Of a stretch of 64,000 bases of DNA, positions 34,909-42,943 are shown piece by piece. The notes under the pieces are model-generated. The model was not told where the DNA came from. It did not search any database and saw only the letters and a list, made by a program, of their open reading frames with translations. A program made the position numbers and the translations under genes. Source of the DNA: JADGGM01 sp025449955. Lineage in GTDB: Bacteria; Gemmatimonadota; Gemmatimonadetes; Gemmatimonadales; Gemmatimonadaceae. Every line of letters begins with the position of its first letter. Within the stretch, counting starts at the first letter, position 1. Location of the stretch: positions 75,807 through 139,806 of the forward strand of contig DATBNO010000039.1 of the NCBI GenBank assembly GCA_036554285.1, written 5' to 3'.

Positions 34909-36381
34909 ATGACCCCCATGTCGGCCTCGATGCCTAACGCAATCGACTCGTCCCACCCGCGGCCGCCGCGCGTCCTCGGCCTGCGGGACGTGGTGTTGTT
35001 CAACATGGTGGCCGTGATCGGGCTGCGCTGGTTGGCGACGGCGGCCAAGGCCGGCCCGGGGACGCTCGCGCTGTGGATTCTCGCGGCGGCGTTCTTCTTC
35101 ATCCCGCAGGGGCTCGCCGTGTTGGCGCTGTCGGCGCGATTCCCGAGCGAGGGCGGGATCTATACGTGGACCCGCGAGACGTTAGGCGAAAACCACGGGT
35201 TCCTGTGCGGCTGGTGCTACTGGATCAACAACGTGTTGTACTATCCGAACCTGCTGATCTCGACGGCCGTCATCGCGACCTGGGTGGTGGGCAAGGGCGA
35301 GAGCGGGCTGGCCGACAATCGCACCTACGTCATCACGGTTACGCTGATCGCGCTCTGGACGGCAGTGGGCGTCAACATCGTGGGCGCGGGTCGCGGCAAG
35401 TGGCTGCAGAACATCGGTGCGTTAGGCACGTACATTCCGGCGACGCTCCTGGTGATCGTGGGCGTGTACGCAGCGCTGACGAGTCCGCCGGCCAACCCGC
35501 TCACCCGTGCGTCGCTCACGCCGCATCTCGGCAACCTCGCGTCGCTCAATCTGTGGGCGTCGATCGCGTTCGCGTTCAGCGGCATCGAGCTCTCGTCGGC
35601 AATGGGCGACGAGGTGCGCGATCCGGCGCGCACGATGCCGCGCGCGGTACTCATCGCCGCGCCGCTGATCGCCGCCGCGTACCTGCTCGGCTCTGCTGCC
35701 ATGCTGTGGCTGGTGCCGAGTGCCCAGGTGAACCTCACCGCCGGATTCATTCAAGGAATTTCGGTCGGTGCCGCGCGCATCGGGACGGGCCTGGCGTGGG
35801 TCGGCGCAGTGGCGGCGGCGTTCTACACGATCGGCAACATCGGCGGTGTGGGCGCCTGGCTCGTGGGTCCGGCGCGCGTGGCGTTCGTGATCGGTCTCGA
35901 CCGGTACTTCCCGCGCGCGTTCGGCAAGTTGCACCCCAAGTACGGCACGCCCTACGTGGCGATCCTCGTGCCCGCGGTGCTCGCGAGCATTCTGTTAGTC
36001 ATCTCGCTGCTCGGGAAGGGAACCACGGTGGAGCGGGCCTATCTGATTCTGCTCGACACGCAGATCCTGCTGTACTTCATTCCCTATCTCTACTTGTTCG
36101 CGACGTTCATCCTGCAATTTGGCGCGGGCCGGCGCTTGGCCGCCGCTCCGGTGGTGGCGGAGCGGGTGGGCAACCGCGTGCCGGGCGGCCGGCCGGTTGC
36201 GTTAGTAGCCGGCGCGTGCGGGTTTCTCATGACCGCGTTCGCGATGATCCTCGCGGGGATTCCGCCGGAGGGCGGCGAGCAGGCGGCGCTGTTCCTGATC
36301 AAGGTGCTGGGCGGCGCCGGCGCCTTCATCCTCCTCGGCGGCGTGATGTATTGGCGCGGCCGGCGGTCCGCCCCGCGATAG
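34909..36381 (+). CDS. APC-family amino-acid transporter (GadC-like)
   Basis: 490 residues, about 12 helices. The N-terminus (LGLRDVVLFNMVAVIGLRWLATAAKAGPGTLALWILAA) and FSGIELSSAMGDEVRDPARTMPRAV fit glutamate/GABA-antiporter-like APC members. Third APC permease in 10 kb. No amino-acid riboswitch or attenuator is visible in its 90-base leader. Confidence 0.85.
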   Translation: MTPMSASMPNAIDSSHPRPPRVLGLRDVVLFNMVAVIGLRWLATAAKAGPGTLALWILAAAFFFIPQGLAVLALSARFPSEGGIYTWTRETLGENHGFLCGWCYWINNVLYYPNLLISTAVIATWVVGKGESGLADNRTYVITVTLIALWTAVGVNIVGAGRGKWLQNIGALGTYIPATLLVIVGVYAALTSPPANPLTRASLTPHLGNLASLNLWASIAFAFSGIELSSAMGDEVRDPARTMPRAVLIAAPLIAAAYLLGSAAMLWLVPSAQVNLTAGFIQGISVGAARIGTGLAWVGAVAAAFYTIGNIGGVGAWLVGPARVAFVIGLDRYFPRAFGKLHPKYGTPYVAILVPAVLASILLVISLLGKGTTVERAYLILLDTQILLYFIPYLYLFATFILQFGAGRRLAAAPVVAERVGNRVPGGRPVALVAGACGFLMTAFAMILAGIPPEGGEQAALFLIKVLGGAGAFILLGGVMYWRGRRSAPR

Positions 36382-36416
36382 TGCTCCGTTAGGCAGAACC
36401 GCCGCCGTGCCGGCCG

Positions 36417-38597
36417 TCAGAACTTGGCGCTGATCGAGAACACGATGCGCCGCGGCAATCCCGGCGAAAAGAAGTTGGTGAGCTCGCCTACATCATCCCC
36501 ACCGCCTGGCGGCTGAGCTTGCCCGGGCGGCGCGCCGAGGCTGTTCTCCGCGATGATGCCGAAGGTCTCGTAGTTCTGGTTGAAGAGATTGTCGATCTCG
36601 AGCTGGATCGTGTAGCGGTTGTACTGCGCGTTGAGATTGAAGCCCGAGACGGAATAACCGGGCACCGGCGCGTCGCGGTTGGCCTCATCGCCGCGCAGGA
36701 ACTGGCTCGAGTAGGCGCGCAGGTCGTATTGGGCATCGAACGTGACCGGCCCAACGCCGCGCGTCCAGCCCACGCCGACGCGTCCACGATTCCGCGGCGA
36801 AGTCGGGAATTGGTCGCCGGGCCGCGTGGGCACCGGATTCGTGTCGGCGGTCGAAATTTGCACCGTGCTCTGATAGGTCGATGCGACGAAGCTGTACGAG
36901 CCGAACAGGCGGCCGCCGGCCGGCAGCGCGGTCTGCGCCGAGATCTCGATGCCGGTGCGCCGGGAGCGCGGGATATTGACGAAGAAGACCTGGGTCAAGT
37001 TAGGCGACGCGAACACGATGTCGTTGTCGACATCCGTCCAGAAGCCGTCGACGTCGAACGACGTCTTGTTGGGCAGATCCAGGTCGAACCCCGCCTCGTA
37101 ATCGTGCGTGGTGACCGGCTTGAGCGCGGGATCGGCGCCGAGCGCGGACGGCAGAGAGCACGGCGCGTCGGGGCTGGCGCAGGCCAGCTCGAGCGGCGCC
37201 GGCGCGCGGAACGCGCTCTTGTACGCCACGAATCCGCGCAAATCATCAGAAACTTTCAGCGTTAGGCCCAGGAACGGCGAGAGGCGGTCATAGGTGTTCG
37301 TCCCGTTGTTGGACCCGTCGAGCTCGTCGCGGAAGGGAATGCGCACGTAGTCCTGCCGGAGCGCGCCGGTCGCCGACAGCTTGGGCGTGATGTCGACCAC
37401 GGCCTGGGCGTAGGCGGCCGCATCATCCTCGTGGACGGCGGCAAGCGTGGCAACCGAATCCGGTTCGCCGCCGCCGATATTGACGAGGCGGAACCGCACG
37501 TTCTGCCGGGCGTACTCGGCGCCGAACGTGAACGCCGTCGGCAGCGCACCGAGCAGGACGGGGCGCGTCCACTCCACCGTGCCGCCGCCGGACTTGTTGT
37601 CGATGAATGCATCTGTGTTAGGCGGCGGGACGTTCGTATTGAACTGCCCGACGTCGTTGCGCCGGAAGTACACCGTGCCGCGCAACGTGCCGCCCCACGC
37701 CCCGTGGAGCCCGCGGAGCGCGAGGTGGATCAGGTCGGGCTTGAAGAAATCGCCCGGCGTATAGTTGAGCCGCGGATTGAAATCGATCCAATTCAGGGGG
37801 AGGGAACCCGCTTCGCTGACCCGGTCGTTCGCGTAGAGCACGCTGAATGCGATGTCGCTCGTGTCGGCGCCGCCGGCCGTGGAGCGGTGACCGATGGTGG
37901 CAAAGATCTGCCGCGTGCGTTCGCCCGTCGCCTGCCGCCACCCGTCTTCGTTGGACGCGGCGCCCATGACAAAGCCGTCGAAGCCATGGAACATGCCGCC
38001 GGCCGAGATGGTGCCGACCTGCTCGCCGAACGATCCGGTGGTCAAGCCGATCGAGGCGGACGGAACAGCCGTGCCGCGCTGCGTGAAGAAGAGCAGTGCT
38101 CCGCCTAACGAGTTGCGGCCGAACAACGCCTGCGACCCGCGCACGAGCTCGGCGTGGTCGATGGCGGACATCGGCAGCAGGTCGAAGTTGACTTCCTGCG
38201 CGTCGGCCTCGTTGACGCGCACCCCGTCGAGGAACACGCTCACGCCTTGCGGCGTGCCGACGACCGGCGAGAGCTGAAATCCGCGGATCTCGAGCTCGGG
38301 CTGCAGGCGCGTGCCCTGATCATCGAAAAACGTGACACCGGGCAACTGTTGGAGCGACCGAAAGGCCGCGTCCGGCCCTTGCGACACGTGCTGCAGGTCG
38401 ATCGGCTCGACTTGCGACGGGAGCCGCTCGTCGACGTCCGTTAGGCGGGTGCCGGTCACGACCACCGTCGACAGGCGTCGCGCCGTGCTGTCGGTGCGCG
38501 TCGTGTCGCGCTTGGTGGTATCGCGTTGTTGGGCGGCGAGCGCGGACTGGCAGACACACAGGGCGCCCGCCACGAGGACCGCGATCGTGCGCCTCAT
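36417..38597 (-). CDS. TonB-dependent outer-membrane receptor
   Basis: 726 residues. A signal peptide ending ALAAQQ is followed by a short Asp/Thr/Arg-rich stretch and a TonB-box-like STVVVTGTRL. The plug domain follows (VFLDGVRVNEADAQEVNFDLLPMSAIDHAELVRG, SLGGALLFFTQRG), then a ~22-strand barrel ending in phenylalanine (RRIVFSISAKF). There is no N-terminal STN signalling domain, so it is not a classic FecA-type transducer although it sits with an ECF sigma and anti-sigma. ATG 38597 overlaps the anti-sigma TGA (ATGA). Substrate unknown; the adjacent regulators suggest stress- or metal-dependent control. Confidence 0.88.
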   Translation of the reverse strand: MRRTIAVLVAGALCVCQSALAAQQRDTTKRDTTRTDSTARRLSTVVVTGTRLTDVDERLPSQVEPIDLQHVSQGPDAAFRSLQQLPGVTFFDDQGTRLQPELEIRGFQLSPVVGTPQGVSVFLDGVRVNEADAQEVNFDLLPMSAIDHAELVRGSQALFGRNSLGGALLFFTQRGTAVPSASIGLTTGSFGEQVGTISAGGMFHGFDGFVMGAASNEDGWRQATGERTRQIFATIGHRSTAGGADTSDIAFSVLYANDRVSEAGSLPLNWIDFNPRLNYTPGDFFKPDLIHLALRGLHGAWGGTLRGTVYFRRNDVGQFNTNVPPPNTDAFIDNKSGGGTVEWTRPVLLGALPTAFTFGAEYARQNVRFRLVNIGGGEPDSVATLAAVHEDDAAAYAQAVVDITPKLSATGALRQDYVRIPFRDELDGSNNGTNTYDRLSPFLGLTLKVSDDLRGFVAYKSAFRAPAPLELACASPDAPCSLPSALGADPALKPVTTHDYEAGFDLDLPNKTSFDVDGFWTDVDNDIVFASPNLTQVFFVNIPRSRRTGIEISAQTALPAGGRLFGSYSFVASTYQSTVQISTADTNPVPTRPGDQFPTSPRNRGRVGVGWTRGVGPVTFDAQYDLRAYSSQFLRGDEANRDAPVPGYSVSGFNLNAQYNRYTIQLEIDNLFNQNYETFGIIAENSLGAPPGQAQPPGGGDDVGELTNFFSPGLPRRIVFSISAKF

Positions 38598-39187
38598 GAC
38601 TTGCCGCGGAACGCCGCCACGGACGCTTGGACCTCGGCAACGAGCGACGGCGCGCACGTCGGGGCCGTGCGGCCGCCGCCGGCAAAGCGCAGGGGGTCGC
38701 GTTGGGCGAAGCGCCGCAAGCCGGCACGATCCTCGTACAACAATACGCAGTCCACGACCTCGCCGGGCCGGCTCACCGTGAGCATGCCGTCGTCGGCGTG
38801 CTCACCGCCGTCCAGGTTGAAGCAGCAGACGTCGTGCACGCGATAGGCGCCCGAGGCGCTCGCGTGCGTCGTCGGCACCGCGGCGAGCCACAGCACCACA
38901 GCGGCCACCGGGCCGGCGACGCTCGCGACGCCGAGTCCGATGCGACGCCGGCGGCGCGGCGGACGTTGCGCCGGCGTCGGCATGAAGGCGCCGAGCAGGG
39001 ACGTGGCGCGTGCGTCCAGCGACCGAAGGTCGGCAACCATGAGCGCGCACGACTGGCACCGGCTCATGTGCAGCGCGAGGCGCATCGACCGGAAGCGCGT
39101 CAGCTCGCCGTCGAGGTACGCCCGCATCTCGCCCTCGTCCGGATGCGGGTCAGCGTTAGGCCTGGGCCGGTTTGTCCTGTCTCGCAT
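38594..39187 (-). CDS. Anti-sigma factor with zinc-binding ZAS motif
   Basis: About 197 residues. The N-terminal domain carries the zinc anti-sigma motif HMSRCQSC (HxxxCxxC), which binds the ECF sigma factor. One membrane helix (~residues 90-110) and a periplasmic domain with several cysteines (HDVCCFNL, DCVLLYED) follow. A CC pair outside the membrane hints at thiol or metal sensing. Starts at 39187 or 39199 both overlap the sigma gene; both fit coupled translation. Confidence 0.8.
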   Translation of the reverse strand: MRDRTNRPRPNADPHPDEGEMRAYLDGELTRFRSMRLALHMSRCQSCALMVADLRSLDARATSLLGAFMPTPAQRPPRRRRRIGLGVASVAGPVAAVVLWLAAVPTTHASASGAYRVHDVCCFNLDGGEHADDGMLTVSRPGEVVDCVLLYEDRAGLRRFAQRDPLRFAGGGRTAPTCAPSLVAEVQASVAAFRGKS

Positions 39188-39680
39188 GTCGACTCTCATA
39201 GCAGAGGAGAAAACGCCGGTGCGCACGCGTGAGGAGGGAGCCCACCGATCCGGGGGCGACGTCCAACGCCTGCGCGATTTCCCGATACGACGCCCCGCCA
39301 TGATGGAGCAGCAAGAGATGCTGGTCGCGCGGCGGCAGCATGCCTAACACGACTTGCACGGCCCGACGCCGCTCGGCGTGCATGAGCTCTTCGTCGGGAT
39401 CGTCGGCCACGTCGGCCAACGCGTACTCCTGCATCAGGGTTGCCTGCCGGCTGACACGCCGCGACCGGTCGCGCGCAAGATTGCTGGCGACCGTGTACAA
39501 CCACGCTCGAGGATTGCGCGGATTGGCATCCAACAGGCGTACGAACGCCTCCTGCGCGGCGTCCTCGGCGTCATCGCGATTGGCGGTGCGACGGCCGAGC
39601 GCGCGCACGAGGCGCGGATACCATGACGCGAAGAGCCGGTCGACGGCGTTCAGAGCTGGCCTCCGCCGAGAGTGACGCAC
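39156..39680 (-). CDS. ECF-family RNA polymerase sigma factor
   Basis: 174 residues with region 2 (VDRLFASWYPRLVRALGRRT...DAEDAAQEAFVRLL) and region 4 (LGMLPPRDQHLLLLHHGGASYREIAQALDVAPGSVGSLLTRAHRRF). First gene of a sigma / anti-sigma / TonB-dependent receptor unit. It probably transcribes its own operon when the anti-sigma releases it. Confidence 0.92.
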   Translation of the reverse strand: MRHSRRRPALNAVDRLFASWYPRLVRALGRRTANRDDAEDAAQEAFVRLLDANPRNPRAWLYTVASNLARDRSRRVSRQATLMQEYALADVADDPDEELMHAERRRAVQVVLGMLPPRDQHLLLLHHGGASYREIAQALDVAPGSVGSLLTRAHRRFLLCYESRHARQDKPAQA

Positions 39681-39761
39681 CTCGAGTCCCCCGATGCCGA
39701 ATGCTCCATCAGGGGTGAGACGTCCGGAAGGGCTGTTTCAGGACACCTGCGCCGCAGGATC

Positions 39762-40688
39762 TCAGGCGACGGCGAGCGCCCGCAGTGCCGCGCGCACCGC
39801 GCCGCGTTCGGGCTTCACCTCATCGGCCCGGATCGTCGCGCCCGGCACCGCCGACTTGAGCCGGTGCTCGACGCGTTTGCGCAGCAGCGCACCGGGGGCC
39901 AGCAACCCTCCGCCTAACGCAACGGGAATCGCCGCACGCTCGTCGGTGAACAGGACGCGCGAGAGCGTGCGCACGTGCAGCGCCAGCTCCTCGCAGGCGA
40001 GCGCGAGCAGCGCGTTCGCGCGTCGGTCGCCCTGGTCGGCGACAGCCACGACCACGGGCGCGAGCGCCGCCAACTGGCCGGGCGTGGCCGCGGCGGCCCA
40101 GGCGATGAGGTCGGTCGGGTCATCGGTCTGCGCGGCCGTGAGCACCGCGCCGACGAGCGTCGTGTCAGGCTCGCGGCCATCGATGGCGGCAGTCACCACC
40201 GACAGCGCGCGCCGGCCGAGCCACGCGCCGCTGCCTTCGTCGCCGCACACCGGTCCCCACCCACCGCACCGCGACTCCATACCGGCCGGACCGCGACCGT
40301 ACGCAATCGACCCCGTACCAGCCACGAGCAGGATGCCCGGCCCGTCGCCAAACGCGTCCTCGAGTGCCACGGCCGCATCGGGCTGCACGATGACTTCTTC
40401 GGCGAGCGAGTGCGATTCGAGCGCACGGGCCAGCGCATCGCGCGGCGCCGCGCGACCGGCTCCGGCAACGCCGGCGCATAGTACGCGCACCGCCGGCTCG
40501 TCGACTTCCACGAGCGCGAGCGCATTGCGGGCCGTCTCGGCGATGATGGCGGCCGAGCGTTCTTCGTGCCCGGGACGGATCGCGCTCGCGGGTCCGTCGG
40601 CCGTGCCTAACACAGTGCCGTGATGGTCGGCGACCAGCACGCGCGTTTTCGAGCCGCCGCCATCCACGCCAATTACCAACGTCGTCAT
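39762..40688 (-). CDS. BadF/BadG-type amino-sugar kinase (GlcNAc/MurNAc kinase-like)
   Basis: 308 residues, ASKHA fold: phosphate-1 motif VIGVDGGGSKTRVLVAD, VAGTGSIAYGRG, and GGWGPVCGDEGSGAWLGRRAL, typical of N-acetylglucosamine kinases and the MurK-type GlcNAc/MurNAc kinases. It would phosphorylate an imported amino sugar. The start overlaps the stop of the symporter gene (ATGA), linking uptake with phosphorylation. With NamZ and a serine hydrolase nearby, MurNAc from peptidoglycan is the likely substrate (inference). A much longer open frame exists upstream but is antisense-like noise inside the symporter gene. Confidence 0.82.
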   Translation of the reverse strand: MTTLVIGVDGGGSKTRVLVADHHGTVLGTADGPASAIRPGHEERSAAIIAETARNALALVEVDEPAVRVLCAGVAGAGRAAPRDALARALESHSLAEEVIVQPDAAVALEDAFGDGPGILLVAGTGSIAYGRGPAGMESRCGGWGPVCGDEGSGAWLGRRALSVVTAAIDGREPDTTLVGAVLTAAQTDDPTDLIAWAAAATPGQLAALAPVVVAVADQGDRRANALLALACEELALHVRTLSRVLFTDERAAIPVALGGGLLAPGALLRKRVEHRLKSAVPGATIRADEVKPERGAVRAALRALAVA

Positions 40689-42202
40689 GTGCGCCCAGGC
40701 TTTCCCGCGGGTGCGGGATGTGTGTACGAAGAAGCGATGCCGACCACGAGCGTGATCACGGTGCCAATGAACACGTACCACGGCCACGCGATGCGCGCCA
40801 ACGGACCCAGCGACTGCGCTACCGACGGGATCGCGGCGGCGATCTGTTTGGCGAACACGATGAGCGCCATCGCGACGATCCCGACCGACATGCCAACGAT
40901 TGCATCGCGCTGCGCCGCGCGCGCCCAGAAGATACCGAGGAAAAAGCCCCCGAGTAGTCCCCCGTACGTGAACGATGCGATGCTCAGTGCCACGACGACA
41001 ACGGGCGTGCCCTGCTCGCGAAAGAGCAGGGCGCCGACGGTGAGGACGACGCCCCAGCCCAACGCGAAGTATTTCCCGACGCGCAGCGTGCGCGCGTCGT
41101 CGCCCGCGCGTTTGGTGAGCGGCAGATAGATGTCGTGCGTGGTTGACGCAGCGAGTGAATTGATGGCGGCCGAGTGCGTGCTCATCGTCGCGGCGATGAC
41201 GGCCGCGAGTACGAGTCCGAGCAATCCCGCCGGCATGTGCTCGACGATGAACGTCGGGAACACCGCATCGGGTGTCGAGAACGTGCGGCCGCCGTAGAGG
41301 CGCCAGAGGCCGATGCCGATGACGAGAAACAGCGCGAACTGAAAGAACACGACGATGCCGCTGCCGATGATCGCCCGTTGGGCATCGCGCAGGCTGCGCG
41401 CCGAGAGCAGTCGTTGCACGATGAGCTGGTCGGCGCCGTGCGAGGCCATCGACAGGAACGCGCCGCCGACGAGTCCCGCGAGCAGCGTGTTCGCGCGGTC
41501 GATGCCCGTGTAGGTGTCGACTAACCGAAGCTTCCCGGCGCTGCGCGCGGCGCGCATGATGTCCGACCATCCGCCCGGCACGACGTGTCCCAAGAGTACG
41601 ATCGCCGCGACGCCGCCGCCGACGTACACCGCCGCCTGCAGCAGCTCGGTCCATACCACGGCCTTCATGCCGCCGCGATACGTATAGATGATGGTGAGAA
41701 TGCCGAGGAGCAGCACGGCCGCGGGCATCGCCTGGCGCCGCGGCAGCACGGATCCGACGATGATGGCGATGGGGATCGCGGTGGCGAAGATGCGCACGGA
41801 GTCCGCGAGCGCGCGCGTGGCCATGAAGACCACGGACGCGAAGCGTCGCGCGCCTAACCCAAATCGCCGCTCGAGGAGTCCGTACGCGGTGACGAGCTCG
41901 CCGTCGTAGTAGCGCGGCAGCAGCGTGAACGCGATGACGATGCGGCCGAGGATGTATCCGGCCACGATCTGCAGAAACCCGAAGTCGCCGAGGTAGGAAA
42001 ACGTGGGCGCGCCGATGAAGGTGAGCGCGCTGGTTTCAGTGGCGACAACGGAGAAGAGAACGACCCACCAGACGATCGAGCGATCGGCGACGAAGTAATC
42101 TTTCGCATCGCGCTGTCGCCGACCCACCCAGATGCCAAGCGCCGTCGTCCCCGCGAGATACAGGAGGAGGACGACGGCGTCGAGGGCGGAGAATCTGGAC
42201 AA
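40685..42202 (-). CDS. Sodium:solute symporter, copy 1
   Basis: 505 residues, about 13 helices, SSS family (LGIWVGRRQRDAKDYFVADRSIVWWVVLFSVVATETSALTFIGAP; later ATMSTHSAAINSLAASTTHDIY). Coupled by 4-base overlap to the amino-sugar kinase, so probably the matching importer. Its start lies next to the 38-base inverted repeat. Confidence 0.85.
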   Translation of the reverse strand: MSRFSALDAVVLLLYLAGTTALGIWVGRRQRDAKDYFVADRSIVWWVVLFSVVATETSALTFIGAPTFSYLGDFGFLQIVAGYILGRIVIAFTLLPRYYDGELVTAYGLLERRFGLGARRFASVVFMATRALADSVRIFATAIPIAIIVGSVLPRRQAMPAAVLLLGILTIIYTYRGGMKAVVWTELLQAAVYVGGGVAAIVLLGHVVPGGWSDIMRAARSAGKLRLVDTYTGIDRANTLLAGLVGGAFLSMASHGADQLIVQRLLSARSLRDAQRAIIGSGIVVFFQFALFLVIGIGLWRLYGGRTFSTPDAVFPTFIVEHMPAGLLGLVLAAVIAATMSTHSAAINSLAASTTHDIYLPLTKRAGDDARTLRVGKYFALGWGVVLTVGALLFREQGTPVVVVALSIASFTYGGLLGGFFLGIFWARAAQRDAIVGMSVGIVAMALIVFAKQIAAAIPSVAQSLGPLARIAWPWYVFIGTVITLVVGIASSYTHPAPAGKPGRT

Positions 42203-42205
42203 ATG

Positions 42206-42343
42206 GGGAAGAGGGAAGAGGGAAGCGGGAAGAGGGGTGGAACATCAATACCTGGGGGCGAGAGTTCAAGCGTCGGGTTCTCGCGCCCGGGTGATCAGTG
42301 ATGTCGTTCCGCCCCTCTTCCCGCTTCCCTCTTCCCGCTTCCC
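42206..42343. repeat. 38-bp polypurine/polypyrimidine inverted repeat
   Basis: Left arm 42206-42243 is nearly all purine, built of 7-base GGGAAG(A/C) units; right arm 42306-42343 is its reverse complement with two mismatches. The 62-base centre holds a smaller hairpin (GGGCGAGA...TCTCGCGCCC, ~42256-42298). The right arm touches the last base of the IscA gene stop codon. It could act as a terminator, a folded RNA or a triplex-forming tract; function unknown. Confidence 0.85.
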
Positions 42344-42699
42344 TATGCGGTAAACGAGCTCCCGCAACCGCAGCCGCCAGTCGCGTTCGGGTTCTTGAAC
42401 GTGAACCCGGAGCCCTGCATGGACGTGACGTAATCGATCGTCACGCCGTTCAGGTATTGGGCGGAGAACGGGTCAACGAAAACCTTGAATTCGCCCTGGT
42501 CGACGATCACATCATCTTCCGCCGACTGCTCTTCGATGAGCAGGCCATAGCGAAAGCCGCTGCAGCCGCCGGGTTGAACGCTCACCCGGAGCCCGCCTTG
42601 CTCGCTGGACACGCCTTCCTGCTCCATGAAGCGCTTGACCTCGACGGTCGCGCCTGGGGTAACCGTGACCGTGACTGCGGGTTGCTGAGTGGTGCTCAT
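42343..42699 (-). CDS. erpA: IscA/ErpA-type iron-sulfur cluster insertion protein
   Basis: 118 residues, HesB/IscA fold with the three conserved cysteines (GGCSGFRYGL and GGCGCGSS near the C-terminus). An A-type carrier passes Fe-S clusters to target proteins; the Fe-S-rich ActB in this window is one possible client. Not related in function to the flanking transporters. ATG 42699. Confidence 0.9.
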   Translation of the reverse strand: MSTTQQPAVTVTVTPGATVEVKRFMEQEGVSSEQGGLRVSVQPGGCSGFRYGLLIEEQSAEDDVIVDQGEFKVFVDPFSAQYLNGVTIDYVTSMQGSGFTFKNPNATGGCGCGSSFTA

Positions 42700-42777
42700 C
42701 GGTACCTCTGTGTAAGTGGCGGGCCTGTCCCGCTTTCCGTAAAACTACCCTACCGTATACGACGATTCAATGGAGCG

Positions 42778-42890
42778 CTACGGCGGCCGGTGGATTTTAC
42801 TTAGTTCGCTGGCCACCGCCTGGAGGGCTTCCTCGCTCTTGAACACGGATTGAGCGGATAACTGCACGGATCACGACGGATCGCTCGGCT
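42778..42890. repeat. Degenerate CGGAT repeat and open-frame remnant
   Basis: Between erpA and the second symporter, CGGAT occurs four times at 9-12 base spacing (42846, 42855, 42867, 42877). Beside it, on the minus strand, a short open frame (FKSEEALQAVASELSK...) ends at 42778 but has an in-frame stop after 30 codons. It resembles the remnant of an intergenic repeat or small gene; nothing here looks functional. Confidence 0.4.
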
Positions 42891-42943
42891 GCATCGGCGG
42901 TGTCGTAACCCGCCAGGCAGATTTCTGTTGGTGCCGGGCTGTT

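Noticed and set aside
40689..41654. Upstream extension of the amino-sugar kinase frame
   Set aside because: It is antisense-like noise inside the symporter gene; the kinase domain starts at 40688.
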